Shown here: positions 18,497 to 27,376 of the stretch, piece by piece | Numbering within the stretch: the first letter of the stretch is position 1 | Layout: every line of letters starts with the position of its first letter | Source of the DNA: Planctomycetaceae bacterium | GTDB taxonomy: Bacteria; Planctomycetota; Phycisphaerae; Sedimentisphaerales; Anaerohalosphaeraceae | NCBI GenBank assembly: GCA_021372945.1 | Contig: JAJFTK010000022.1 | Location: forward strand, 1-49,068 | Reading direction: 5' to 3' | DNA: 49,068 bases | Translations under genes and position numbers: made by a program | The notes under the pieces: generated by a model | Told to the model about the DNA's origin: nothing | Databases searched by the model: none | Seen by the model: only the letters and a program-made list of their open reading frames with translations

Positions 18497-18559
18497 GATT
18501 GTTCTCCTTTAAATAATGATTGTTAAATTTAGAGACATCATACCACATTTTATACTCAT

Positions 18560-18847
18560 TTACCAGCGTATCATCCCACGCCAGACGATCGTGATCACGT
18601 CGTTCTCGGCTCCGGCAAAGGTCAGCTTGTCCAGGTTGTCGATCTTGAGTGAAAAACTTTCAGCCAGTGTTGTCGGCAGCGGCAACGTTTCTTCTTTACC
18701 AGTCGCTTGGACCGTTGCGCCGGTACCGGTGGATTGAAACATGGTGCATTCCTGGCACATTTGACTGTCCGGTGTCGCGATTCCGGTTGCGCCGATGGTG
18801 ACCTTGACAATATCCCAATCGTTTGACATTTCGTTTAATTGTGGCAT
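18560..18847 (-). CDS. Small phage protein of unknown function
   Basis: 95 residues, beta-rich, with a possible pair of cysteines (QMCQEC, about residues 29-34). It sits between a head-tail joining candidate and the first dockerin protein in the late operon. No domain is recognised. A small tail or neck subunit is possible from position alone. Confidence 0.5.
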   Translation of the reverse strand: MPQLNEMSNDWDIVKVTIGATGIATPDSQMCQECTMFQSTGTGATVQATGKEETLPLPTTLAESFSLKIDNLDKLTFAGAENDVITIVWRGMIRW

Positions 18848-18860
18848 TCACGTATCCCTT

Positions 18861-19469
18861 CTAATCACTAATTGCGTTGGCGATTTCGTTTTGCAGAATC
18901 TCCGTCATACCGTCGGCGGCGATCATCGCTCCGTTGACCATGGCACCCGTCGGATGCGCGGTAACGGATGGAACCAGGCGAAATAGAAACAGCAGTTTGC
19001 TGCGTTCCGTCTTGCCTCGATGCTTCACGAAGAACAACTTGTCATTTACTTCCTTGATAAAACCGCCATCGATATTCAGAAGTCCGGCCGAATATTCACT
19101 CTTAAGCACCCCGGCGCTAGTCTGAGCATCATCCAGGGGAATCGACAGCAGGCGTTTTGTTTTTGGCTTAATCTCAAAATCAGGCCCGTCGCCCAGCAGG
19201 TATTTATAATCTTCAACAGCGGAGCTTGGCTGCACTCCGATAACGCCGACGAATTCCTCTTCCTTCCAGCCCTGAACGGCATTGGCCAGATCGTGCGTTC
19301 GCGGCTTTAATACCTGGCCCATCAACTGAAATTTAACGATGTGATCTGCGCCGAATATGACCGCCTTGCCCAGGCCGCGTGACGTGGCCAGGGACAACTG
19401 GTTCCCCGACGCCTCCATCGAAGCCAGGGTCTGCTGATAATCCGGTCCTAATTCAAGCGACAGCATCAT
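18861..19469 (-). CDS. Presumed head-tail joining or minor tail protein
   Basis: 202 residues with no recognised domain. It starts one base before the stop of the connector gene at 19470 and is followed by a small gene 13 bp on, so it is part of a tightly packed structural operon. The order connector - this gene - tail matches the place of HK97 gp10-like or tail terminator proteins. The N-terminal MMLSLELGPDYQQTLASMEASGNQL is predicted helical, with a mixed alpha/beta remainder. Confidence 0.5.
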   Translation of the reverse strand: MMLSLELGPDYQQTLASMEASGNQLSLATSRGLGKAVIFGADHIVKFQLMGQVLKPRTHDLANAVQGWKEEEFVGVIGVQPSSAVEDYKYLLGDGPDFEIKPKTKRLLSIPLDDAQTSAGVLKSEYSAGLLNIDGGFIKEVNDKLFFVKHRGKTERSKLLFLFRLVPSVTAHPTGAMVNGAMIAADGMTEILQNEIANAISD

Positions 19470-20081
19470 CTATATAGTCCACCGTTTGTAGAATCGCTCC
19501 AGGAAATCCTTTACATCCGGCAGCAATTCCAGTTTTGCAAAAATACTAACTGAACCACCCATGGCCGACACGCTGGATAGGCCGATATCGTCGCGGCGCT
19601 TAAACCACAGGCTGGCCTGTTGGATCGCGTGCAAGTGCAAATCATCGGGCAATGCGATCTGGCCGCTGCCGGCTGCCGGTTCCTCGCCAGCCGGCAGATA
19701 GCCGCCCTTGTAGGTGACCTCAATCGCATCGAGACCGCTCGGCCAGATGCTGTTTATCCGCTGGATGATTCCCTTATTGGCGGTGCCGCCAATAACACGA
19801 AACTCCGTTCCCTCCACAAGGGCCTCGGCATTCGTGAAATCATAGTCGCCATACGTCTCTTTGATCGACGTGACGGGCAACAGGATCGGATAGCGTTCCA
19901 CAGAAATCAGTTTACTTCCACCCGGATAATATTCCGTCACATCGTCATCTGTTAGCAAAAGCGTCCGCTGCGTTTCACGATCAAAACGCGCCGTGACACC
20001 CTTGGCGATGTACTCCAGGATGGCATCGTATTCATCCGTGAGCCCCAGAAACGTCTTAATGTCTGTAACCGTGCAAAGCAT
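19470..20081 (-). CDS. Head-tail connector protein (gp6-like)
   Basis: 203 residues. The start MLCTVTDIKTFLGLTDEYDAILEYIAKGVTARFDRETQRTL is typical of HK97 gp6/phage_connect-type adaptor proteins, which begin with a helical bundle and form the ring under the portal. The middle (YYPGGSKLISVERYPILLPVTSIKETYGDYDF) matches longer members that carry a beta insertion, and the C-terminal helix (LHLHAIQQASLWFKRRD) is also typical. ATG at 20081 is preferred because TTAGGA lies just upstream; the frame runs 9 codons further to 20108 through the terminator hairpin. First gene after an internal terminator. Confidence 0.72.
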   Translation of the reverse strand: MLCTVTDIKTFLGLTDEYDAILEYIAKGVTARFDRETQRTLLLTDDDVTEYYPGGSKLISVERYPILLPVTSIKETYGDYDFTNAEALVEGTEFRVIGGTANKGIIQRINSIWPSGLDAIEVTYKGGYLPAGEEPAAGSGQIALPDDLHLHAIQQASLWFKRRDDIGLSSVSAMGGSVSIFAKLELLPDVKDFLERFYKRWTI

Positions 20082-20090
20082 TGTTTGTCC

Positions 20091-20120
20091 TAAAAAGCCG
20101 CCCGCCATCAGACGGGCGGC
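20091..20120 (-). terminator. Rho-independent terminator inside the late operon
   Basis: On the minus strand GCCGCCCG - 8-nt loop - CGGGCGGC followed by TTTTTA. It lies between the 20145-20606 gene and the connector gene, only 10 bp before the latter's ATG. Confidence 0.85.
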
Positions 20121-20144
20121 CTGCTCTTCTTCTTGGAGCGATGT

Positions 20145-20606
20145 TTACGCCATCACGTGCGCCGCGAGGCCTCTCTCGGCGGCGGTGACAGGGCCAGTGT
20201 CGAGGCCGTGCAGGATGGCGATTGCGCACAGGGCGGCTCCGTTAGTGGTCGCCCCGGCATTCAGCGCCTTGGGCCGGACAAAACGCTTGCGAACCGCACG
20301 CGTGAAGTTCACATCGATCTGGTACAGCTTGTCGTCACCGGTATTCGGTATCACAGCGGCCAACTCGGCGTCGGGGATGACCGACCAATCTCCGGCGGTC
20401 ACGGAATTCGTGTCGCATTCCTCAAGCTGCGGAGCCGTAGCAGTATCAGTCGTGCCGATAACATCGTCCATTGCGCCAGTAGCCAGCAGAAACTCCGCAT
20501 AGCGGACGCCTGCGCAATCGGCCGCCGCAGGTCTGGCGAATGCCGCACCATCCGCGACCTGCGGAGGGATCAGCAGCACTTTCTTGGTTTGTTGAGACTC
20601 ATGCAT
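20145..20606 (-). CDS. Presumed capsid decoration/head accessory protein
   Basis: 153 residues, no recognised family. It lies directly after the major capsid gene, has its own good Shine-Dalgarno (GAGAAGG), and is bounded on both sides by strong intrinsic terminators. That arrangement suggests its dosage is set separately, as for an abundant head decoration or stabilising protein. Composition is Ala/Thr/Asp-rich without membrane segments, consistent with a soluble structural protein. The functional assignment is an inference from context. Confidence 0.55.
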   Translation of the reverse strand: MHESQQTKKVLLIPPQVADGAAFARPAAADCAGVRYAEFLLATGAMDDVIGTTDTATAPQLEECDTNSVTAGDWSVIPDAELAAVIPNTGDDKLYQIDVNFTRAVRKRFVRPKALNAGATTNGAALCAIAILHGLDTGPVTAAERGLAAHVMA

Positions 20607-20690
20607 AAGCCTTCTCGCTTTCTTTTTTAAGAGTCATTTTTGTTTTGAGCACCGTATCAGCACAGTGCAACGATCAATCTTCTGAAGTTT

Positions 20691-20721
20691 TCAAAAGCCG
20701 CCCCGCCTGATGCGGGGCGGC
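20691..20721 (-). terminator. Rho-independent terminator after the major capsid gene
   Basis: On the minus strand GCCGCCCCGC - 5-nt loop - GCGGGGCGGC followed by TTTTGA, located 25 bp after the capsid stop codon. With the one at 20091-20120 it brackets the presumed decoration gene. Confidence 0.85.
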
Positions 20722-20745
20722 CGTTAAAGCAAACGCTTGCCACAA

Positions 20746-22044
20746 TTATGTGGTGGTCTTGAGGGCGACGATGGTACCCGCCTTCGTCGTGCCGCTGGTT
20801 GCCACGTCGTGGCAGCCATACACATTGATGGCGATACGCTCGGTGCCCATGATCGCAACCTGTCGCTGCGTAAACAGGGCCGACCGGTCCTGCTCAATCG
20901 TCGTCTCGCGACGGTCACCGATGTAGACACCGCGTTTGAGGTTGCCCAGGTAGCAGCAGATCTGCCCGGACGCGGTCGCCGACGGCATCTGTTCGACAAA
21001 CTCCACGGGACGCCCGCGAAACTTCTCGTTGCCGGTCACTTCGGCATTGATCATCTCGGTCAGCGCTGCGCCGCCGGCATCGTCCGCCAGGCCCAGCATG
21101 ACGTTGTAATAAAACTCCGGCGAGCAGTACCACTTCAGATCGTCCTTTTTGGCACGGGCCTTGGGGTGAATCGCGCCAAGCATGGCGGTGAAGTCCTTCA
21201 TTTTTAAGGCAGACCAGGAAGTACCGCTGCCAGACAAGAGCCCCTTCGGAGTGGTCAGGTTGGTAAACCAGCCCTTGATACCCATTCGGGCGAAATACGT
21301 CGATGTGCCGTCGCCCATAAACACCACGGCGTCTTCCTGTTCGGCAAACGCGGCGGCCATGAGTTCACCGATCACGCTGCCGAGCATGATCGCGGCATCT
21401 TCATCGAGCGTACGGTCCACAGCGCACAGCACGTTCCATTCCTGGGCATTCAGAGTCAGCATCCCAGCGGCGATTGCCTTGATATCGGGAGTCACCCCTT
21501 CGGCCGTGCATGTGACCGTCAGACCGCTGGTCAGCTTAAACGCACTGGCGGTATCCGAGGTCATCGGTATCACCATGGCGTTACGCCGTGCAACGCCGTA
21601 TTCGCCGATCAGCATGATAAACCCATCGATGATCTGCGTCGGGATCAGCAGTCCGCCGGACGTATCGACACCGCCGGTATTGGCCTTCTCAACGGTATAG
21701 CCGCGAGCCTTCAGGGTATCGATGGCCTTGGTCGATCCCATGACGCTGCCCATGACATACAGACCAAAGTCCTGGGCCAGTTTGGCCGACTTCCAGCAGC
21801 CCTTATACAGGCCATCGAGTTGGTCGACGTTGCAGTCCTTCACGCCGCCGCGCAGCGTCTTGATCTCATCGGACAGAATCGTCAGATTCTTTTTAAGCTG
21901 TTCGACGTCGCCGAAGTTTGCCTTCAGCGTATCCATCATCTTCTCGCCGAGCGACTTGATGAAATCAGCCTTGTTGAGCAGGCCCTTCTCGCGCTGCTCA
22001 AGTAGCTCATTTAACATCGCTTTCAATTTATCTTCTTCGTTCAT
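20746..22044 (-). CDS. HK97-type major capsid protein
   Basis: 432 residues. An N-terminal helical/coiled region (MNEEDKLKAMLNELLEQREKGLLNKADFIKSL... to about residue 70) acts as the scaffolding delta domain in this family and would be removed by the protease encoded just upstream. From about 130 the HK97-fold body begins: GGLLIPTQIIDGFIMLIGEYGVARRNAMVIPM, the E-loop/spine region, FMGDGTSTYFARMGIKGW, SPEFYYNVMLGL and the C-terminal GDRRETTIEQDRSALFTQRQVAIMGTERIAINVYG. Length and order (terminase, portal, protease, capsid) are those of HK97-like heads rather than of Mu's own capsid gene. Confidence 0.88.
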   Translation of the reverse strand: MNEEDKLKAMLNELLEQREKGLLNKADFIKSLGEKMMDTLKANFGDVEQLKKNLTILSDEIKTLRGGVKDCNVDQLDGLYKGCWKSAKLAQDFGLYVMGSVMGSTKAIDTLKARGYTVEKANTGGVDTSGGLLIPTQIIDGFIMLIGEYGVARRNAMVIPMTSDTASAFKLTSGLTVTCTAEGVTPDIKAIAAGMLTLNAQEWNVLCAVDRTLDEDAAIMLGSVIGELMAAAFAEQEDAVVFMGDGTSTYFARMGIKGWFTNLTTPKGLLSGSGTSWSALKMKDFTAMLGAIHPKARAKKDDLKWYCSPEFYYNVMLGLADDAGGAALTEMINAEVTGNEKFRGRPVEFVEQMPSATASGQICCYLGNLKRGVYIGDRRETTIEQDRSALFTQRQVAIMGTERIAINVYGCHDVATSGTTKAGTIVALKTTT

Positions 22045-22047
22045 AAG

Positions 22048-22824
22048 TTATTCCTCGATTAATGTTTTAACTGTCTTTACAAGCAACGCCATATCGGTCT
22101 TTGAATTTGCCTCACCGGACGGGTTTAGGGGATCACCGACAGAATCCCCTCCGCATCCGTTGGGATTGGTTTTTTCGATCAGGAGCGATTTCACGCCGTC
22201 AAGCTGCTGCTCGATGTCGCCTTTGATGCCTGCGAACAGTGAATCGATTTTGTCCGTCAGGGATTTAACGATGCGAGATTCCATCGCCGCAAATTCCTTG
22301 GTGATGTAATCCTTCATCGCTTTAGTCACCGCGAGGGCTTCAGGGTTCGAAGGCAGCGGAATGGCCGATAGTTCGTACACCTGGATCTCGTTATGCACCG
22401 TCGCGGATTTGCCGCGCACGAGTTTCGTGCTCCGCTTTTTTGAGGCAAAGCCGATGGAAAAGCCTTTCTGGAATCCGTCTTTATAAAGCCTGTAGTATTC
22501 ATTGCCAAGCGGCGTATCGGCAAACTCGACCTGAACGTAGGTCCGATCTTTGTCCTGCCACCACTTGACCACCTTGCCAATAACAGGCGATTTACCGTCG
22601 TCGAGCCGATGCTTATGCCCCGCCAGGACGACGGGATTTCTCATATACTCAGGCATCGCCGCTCTGATGGCTAATGCCGACACGATCTCGCCATCAGAGT
22701 CCACAGCCTCGGAACTGATAACGGCGGTAATCATTCGCGGTTGTGCGTTAGCTGCCTCAGCGATCGCGTCGGCGGATTTACGCTCGTAATACGCCATTAA
22801 GCTACGATATGCCCAATCGTCCAT
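22048..22824 (-). CDS. HK97-type prohead protease
   Basis: 258 residues. The S78/U35-type prohead protease core is visible: VDSDGEIVSALAI (41-53), NPVVLAGHKH with the probable catalytic His70, IGKVVKWWQ, and GFQKGFSIGF with the probable nucleophile Ser123. The C-terminal third (from about 165) is a helical extension, EFAAMESRIVKSLTDKIDSLFAGIKGDIEQQLDGVKSLL, of the kind that can serve as scaffold. It follows the portal stop codon without a gap and precedes the capsid gene by 3 bp. It matures the capsid by removing N-terminal domains. Confidence 0.85.
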   Translation of the reverse strand: MDDWAYRSLMAYYERKSADAIAEAANAQPRMITAVISSEAVDSDGEIVSALAIRAAMPEYMRNPVVLAGHKHRLDDGKSPVIGKVVKWWQDKDRTYVQVEFADTPLGNEYYRLYKDGFQKGFSIGFASKKRSTKLVRGKSATVHNEIQVYELSAIPLPSNPEALAVTKAMKDYITKEFAAMESRIVKSLTDKIDSLFAGIKGDIEQQLDGVKSLLIEKTNPNGCGGDSVGDPLNPSGEANSKTDMALLVKTVKTLIEE

Positions 22825-25143
22825 TTAAGCCTCGTTTAAAAGGGTTTTCATAATGTCGTAATTGACAAATTTCATCCGGTCATAATCGTCCAGCGTAACA
22901 GCCTTGTTTTGGGCAAACACGGCGATTAACAGGCACCGGCAATTAGATACCATTGCAGCCGACCCATTCGGATCGCCGGGATACATCAGCTTTTGACCGC
23001 CGACCACAAACGGTTGGTTCATCGGGATTCCGTCGGCATATTGCCGCTCGGCCTGTCGATGTTCCGGACGGACGTCCTTATCGCGGCTGGTCAACCAGCC
23101 CTTCTTTTCAACACCGGCCTCTTCGAGCCCTGCAAATCGACCGCTTGATACCGCGCCGCTGGTTTGCGTCCGTGCAATCGTTCCCGCTCGTCCGCGACCA
23201 AAGGCACCGGCGGCCTCCGAGGCAAGCCGGTCCGTCAACTCCTTCAAGCCTTCCTGGGCTTCGAGCCCTTCTCGTAGTTGCCCGGATACCCACTTCTGCG
23301 TGTTTTCGTTAACCTTAGTGATATTTGTACTGGATATCTCAAGAGATCTGCGGACCGCCGATGACAATTGAGCGCGTTGCACCGCCGCCTTCAAGTTATC
23401 CGCCGCAAGTCCTGCCGTTTCGGTCAGGGTTTGCGCTGCGCCCAGCTTGGAAGCCTTTTCGAAGAAAACACGATGGATAACCTTGAGCTTTCCGTTATCT
23501 CGCTGCAGATCAAACACCACACGCGCCACGATATTGCTCGTATCGGCCTTGATAGCCTTTTCGCCCATGGCCGTTTGCAGTTTGGCGATCAACTCCTTAC
23601 GCTGCTGACGGAACAATCCCCGCAGCGACTCCTGATATTCCTGCTCGATCACCTGCCAGGACGCCGCCCACTTTTGCCAGATCCGGTTCCGTTTGTCGTC
23701 TGCAGCCTTTTCGTGTTCGCAGCATTCCAAATGCTTGGCGATCCTCTCAATGATCTTATCCTGCGATTTTTCCTCCGACTCAGTCGGCTCAGGCGTCCCT
23801 TCAGGGAGATTGTCCCCGAGCTGATTGGACGTCCCATTGATAATCGAGCGCACCGTGACCTGTCCAATCGAGGTCAGCACCTCATCGCCCCACGGCTGCT
23901 TTTTATACGGCAGATCATGAGCCTCAATGATGTCATTGAGCGCGATGCCCTTATCCGTAAACGCCAGCACCTTTGTTGTCCAGTCCATGCTGGCTTCCTG
24001 GACTACTGGGTGCTGACTCCAGTCAAACCAGGCAAACAACTGCTGCCTCGACTGCATGGCCTTTTCGCGGGCCTGCCGGAAGGACTTGTGTCTCATCAGC
24101 GATTTGTAGCGAGCGTCATAGCACTTCGATGCTTTGTATTTCACGCAGCGAGTTTCGCTTGGATAGCCGCGCTGACAGAACGTATCCGTGATGACGGAGG
24201 CAAACAGCGACGAGATTGGCATCGCGGAATTAAAAATGAAATCGCGCATGGCCGGACCGCCCGAGTATTGCGCTTCCGTGACCAGCCCGACAAGCTCGGG
24301 ACGAACGCCGATGGCAGCAGCGATCCGGCAGGCCTGGGCCTGGTCGATCTCGGATGCCTGCAGGTCAACCATCTTCAAGGCCAGCTGCTTGGCGGTCATG
24401 CCGCCGGTCAGCAACGCCGTGCTCATCGTCTTATCCGGCCCCGCGTAGCGGCTGTCAAATGCCCCCAGGATCGCCGAAATTTGTTCGGGGGTCAGATTAG
24501 CTCCCGTAGGCGCCTCAAGCACCACGCCCATCTCTGCGCCATTACGCATGGCCGAGGCGTTGCGGAGGATCAGGCTGTAGCAATACTGAATCGCGTTATC
24601 GCAGGCAGCCAACGGCCCAGTGCCATGGAAGCGATTGTGCGGGTTGAAGTTCCTCGTCTGGCGAACCTGCTGCGGGGTACAATAACAGACCCTCCCGAAA
24701 TCATCGATGTACTGCCAGCGGTCCACCTGGCCGGCGGAATAGTTGAGTTGTTCGACCATCCTGGGGCCGCCAATGACGTCGTATGAACTATCCGCAATCG
24801 AATTATCAAAGCGAATAAACACGTCACGAAACAGGATATAATTGCCGTACCAGTCCGAAGCGAAACGGTCAAAGGGCTGATCTGGATTGCCGTACAATCG
24901 GTCATAGACGGGACCGGCCTCGACGATCTCTTCATCCACCGTCGATAATCGTAATGGCACATTGCCGCCGACCAGGACTGACAGCAGCTTCTCGACGCAG
25001 GAAAACACCACATCGACCTGCCGGTAAGGCATCGATGCTTTCTTTGCATCACCCATGGCCTGGCTGCGCAAGACCTTAAACACCTGCGCGATATTGACGC
25101 TCTTGGTCAGCCACCATGTTGCCGCTTTGTCGATGATGTTCAT
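22825..25143 (-). CDS. Portal protein fused to a MuF-type head morphogenesis domain
   Basis: 772 residues. Residues 1-400 are a HK97-type portal: VVFSCVEKLLSVLVGG, the helical stem and wing, HNRFHGTGPLAACDNAIQ, GLVTEAQYSGGPAMRDFIFNSAMP. After a polar linker (about 420-500) a second domain begins, containing KWVSGQLREGLEAQEGLKELTDRLASEA...GRAGTIARTQTSGAVSSGRFAGLEEAGVEKKGWLTSRDKDVRPEHR and ending near MVSNCRCLLIAVF. This is the Mu F / SPP1 gp7-type (MuF) minor head domain. The two functions are normally separate adjacent genes. ATG 25143 is preceded by GTAAAGG, whose TAA is the stop of the terminase gene; the frame can extend to 25167. Confidence 0.82.
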   Translation of the reverse strand: MNIIDKAATWWLTKSVNIAQVFKVLRSQAMGDAKKASMPYRQVDVVFSCVEKLLSVLVGGNVPLRLSTVDEEIVEAGPVYDRLYGNPDQPFDRFASDWYGNYILFRDVFIRFDNSIADSSYDVIGGPRMVEQLNYSAGQVDRWQYIDDFGRVCYCTPQQVRQTRNFNPHNRFHGTGPLAACDNAIQYCYSLILRNASAMRNGAEMGVVLEAPTGANLTPEQISAILGAFDSRYAGPDKTMSTALLTGGMTAKQLALKMVDLQASEIDQAQACRIAAAIGVRPELVGLVTEAQYSGGPAMRDFIFNSAMPISSLFASVITDTFCQRGYPSETRCVKYKASKCYDARYKSLMRHKSFRQAREKAMQSRQQLFAWFDWSQHPVVQEASMDWTTKVLAFTDKGIALNDIIEAHDLPYKKQPWGDEVLTSIGQVTVRSIINGTSNQLGDNLPEGTPEPTESEEKSQDKIIERIAKHLECCEHEKAADDKRNRIWQKWAASWQVIEQEYQESLRGLFRQQRKELIAKLQTAMGEKAIKADTSNIVARVVFDLQRDNGKLKVIHRVFFEKASKLGAAQTLTETAGLAADNLKAAVQRAQLSSAVRRSLEISSTNITKVNENTQKWVSGQLREGLEAQEGLKELTDRLASEAAGAFGRGRAGTIARTQTSGAVSSGRFAGLEEAGVEKKGWLTSRDKDVRPEHRQAERQYADGIPMNQPFVVGGQKLMYPGDPNGSAAMVSNCRCLLIAVFAQNKAVTLDDYDRMKFVNYDIMKTLLNEA

Positions 25144-25151
25144 ATCAACCT

Positions 25152-26522
25152 TTACGCCACATAACACATCGGAATATCAGCCGCCGTATTAGCCGCCTCG
25201 CCGCAAAGGGCGGCGGCCCAGAATTCATCGGAATGCTCTTCATCATGCTGCGTCGTGTCATAACGCACATTGCCGTTAGCCGAGACCGTCTTTTTAATTG
25301 CGTGAAAACTTTCGCGGCATTCGATATCATCCGGCAGCCGGCGGCGTTTATCCTGCATCTGGCCCAACAGCCGGGATGCCATCGCATCTTTAACCGGTGC
25401 CGAAAACCGCACCTTTTCCACCCGATAGGTTCCGAACCGCTCCTGCAATTTTTCGACGAGCATATCGCCCAAGCCAGTCGCGTCCCCGCAAGCCCGCACG
25501 ATGTTGTATTGATTTATGAGATCCTCGGCCATTTGCTGCTGCGTGCCGTACGTCGCATTATGCATCCGGACAACCGCGCGGCAGATCAGCACATCGCCGA
25601 CCAGTTCATCGATCCAGAAGACTGTTTTGTGTTTTGTACGGGCGATATCGAATCCCAGATAGAATGGACCCTTGCCGCATTTTGCAGCCGGCTGCAGGCA
25701 ATCGGCCATTTGGCAGGCAACATACAGATCGTACGGAATCAGCGTCGACTCTTCCGTCGATGGGACACACATATATTCCTGGTTCCACTGATCTTCGTTG
25801 CGGCAGCGTGCCCGACAGAACTTCAGGAATTTCTCGCGCGCGGCTGGGTCCGGCTGCGTGAGCTTATAAACCTTTTCCGCCAGGCCCTGGTTGACGGCGT
25901 CGACAATTGTTGTCCGCCGATGATGCCAGGGCAGCATCTTCAGGCCGTCAAACGTCGCCTCGCCTCGCTGCACCTTTAGGAAGTTGGAAATAAAATAGCT
26001 GTTAAACAGAGAGCTTTCGCCGTTATGCGTCGATAGGATTTCAATGGTAAAGCCCCAGGTTGTTGTGGGGCTTGCCGCGTCCCACATCATGCCGGCGTTT
26101 TCGTGGAACGCAAATTCGTCCAGCACCACATCGCCGCCCTTCGACCGAAACCGCTTGGGATTGCTCGTCATGCAGTTGATCCTGCTGCCGTTCGGGAATT
26201 GGACGATATAGTTATTGCGTTTGATGACCTGGTTGTTGACAACGTCGTCATACGGTTCGAGGATTTCTTTGACGGAGGCCTCGACGATGTCACACCACAT
26301 CCGGCAATATTGGGCGTATTCATACGCCGCCGAATCGTCAGCTGAGGAAAACCACAGATGACGCGGATAATCAATCAGGTTGCGGCGGCGGCAATGTTTG
26401 AAGCTGTTGGCATACGTGATCCCGATACGCCGGCTCTTTTCCTCCAGGACAGCCGGCGACTCGTCGAGGATATGGTCGACCTGATACGGCAAAAAATAGT
26501 TGTTTAGATTAACTTCAGTCAT
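25152..26522 (-). CDS. Terminase large subunit (Mu gp28-like)
   Basis: 456 residues. It is the ATP-driven DNA packaging motor and headful nuclease. The ATPase has EKSRRIGIT (residues 28-36) as the degenerate Walker A typical of Mu gp28-type enzymes, and VVLDE (132-136) as Walker B. The RNase H-like nuclease has FDIARTKHKT (Asp292), CGDATGLGD (Asp347) and DEEHSDEFWAAAL near the C-terminus. The ATG shares a base with the stop of the small subunit gene (TGATG). Length is slightly short of Mu gp28 but complete in motifs. Confidence 0.88.
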   Translation of the reverse strand: MTEVNLNNYFLPYQVDHILDESPAVLEEKSRRIGITYANSFKHCRRRNLIDYPRHLWFSSADDSAAYEYAQYCRMWCDIVEASVKEILEPYDDVVNNQVIKRNNYIVQFPNGSRINCMTSNPKRFRSKGGDVVLDEFAFHENAGMMWDAASPTTTWGFTIEILSTHNGESSLFNSYFISNFLKVQRGEATFDGLKMLPWHHRRTTIVDAVNQGLAEKVYKLTQPDPAAREKFLKFCRARCRNEDQWNQEYMCVPSTEESTLIPYDLYVACQMADCLQPAAKCGKGPFYLGFDIARTKHKTVFWIDELVGDVLICRAVVRMHNATYGTQQQMAEDLINQYNIVRACGDATGLGDMLVEKLQERFGTYRVEKVRFSAPVKDAMASRLLGQMQDKRRRLPDDIECRESFHAIKKTVSANGNVRYDTTQHDEEHSDEFWAAALCGEAANTAADIPMCYVA

Positions 26523-27109
26523 CAGGATTTCGTGATTCCCATCAGGACTTCATCGATACGTTTCTGCACCACCTTGGCAACGCCGGCGGCCGTCAGCGTT
26601 TCCTTGATCTCCCCCGAAGCCGTCTTGACCTTGGCCGCGATCTGCTCGCGGATGTATTTGTCCGACTTCATGATGAGTTTGCCCAGTTCGTTGGTGGAAG
26701 CGGACAACATCAAGACTTCCTTGGGGTCCAACTCATCACGCGACGCCAGATCGATCACGTGAGCCGTCAGCATCTCAGCGGCCGCCCGCTGCGTCTCACT
26801 GGCGTTCTCTTTCGTTACGCCCGCCATGGCCCGCTTGGCGATCCCTGCGGCCAGCCGCATCCGTTCGTAGGTCTGCAATTCCTTTGCCCATCGACCGACG
26901 GCTGACCGGCTGATTTTGTGTCCACAGAAAGCACAATACAGCGCGATATCTTCATAGCGAGGCTTGGCCTTGCCGTATTGCTCTGGATTGATATCGCTCT
27001 TTTCCCAGGGGAAGTCCTTGGGCCACTCCGCGTCCACAACCATTCGCGTGATCGTTTCACGCAGATCGGCGGGCAGGGTATCAATCGTGCTGTGTGTGCG
27101 TCGGGCCAT
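26522..27109 (-). CDS. Terminase small subunit (Mu gp27-like, DUF3486)
   Basis: 195 residues. The opening MARRTHSTIDTLPADLRETITRMVVDAEWPK and the HTH YEDIALYCAFCGHKISRSAVGRWAKELQTYERM match the DUF3486 family of Mu-like phages, whose members recognise phage DNA for packaging. The rest is helical (QRAAAEMLTAHVIDLASRDELDPKEVLML) and would mediate ring assembly. Coupled by TAATG to the preceding small gene and by TGATG to the large subunit. Confidence 0.87.
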   Translation of the reverse strand: MARRTHSTIDTLPADLRETITRMVVDAEWPKDFPWEKSDINPEQYGKAKPRYEDIALYCAFCGHKISRSAVGRWAKELQTYERMRLAAGIAKRAMAGVTKENASETQRAAAEMLTAHVIDLASRDELDPKEVLMLSASTNELGKLIMKSDKYIREQIAAKVKTASGEIKETLTAAGVAKVVQKRIDEVLMGITKS

Positions 27110-27354
27110 TACATACCGTTGGGTCGCACGTCCAGACCCTTCTCTTTGAGAATCGCAGCCAAATCATCTACATGCAGGCAATCGCATAAACACGCGCAAC
27201 CACCAGCGGTTACGAGATCCGCAATTTTGCCATTGCAGAAATCATTTCCTGGAGTAGCGTCGTGCAATACACCAAGCCTTTCAATTTTTCCCTCGTACCC
27301 GAGTTGAACAACTGTGTCGCCGTTTTTTGCCTCACGTCCGTTTCTGAAATGCAT
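27109..27354 (-). CDS. Small cysteine-rich phage protein
   Basis: 81 residues. The N-terminal half has a KOW/SH3-like look (NGREAKNGDTVVQLGYEGKIERLGVLHD), and a cluster GGCACLCDCLHVDD (about 51-64) could bind a metal. GGAAG precedes the ATG. It lies between the gp26-like gene and the terminase small subunit. Function unknown; a small regulator or packaging accessory are equal guesses. Confidence 0.55.
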   Translation of the reverse strand: MHFRNGREAKNGDTVVQLGYEGKIERLGVLHDATPGNDFCNGKIADLVTAGGCACLCDCLHVDDLAAILKEKGLDVRPNGM

Positions 27355-27376
27355 AACTGATCTTCCTTTCAGTTGT

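Noticed and set aside
23368..24786. 472-codon plus-strand frame opposite the portal-MuF gene
   Set aside because: Antisense shadow of a gene with strong family motifs; Arg/His/Leu-rich product with no recognisable domain.
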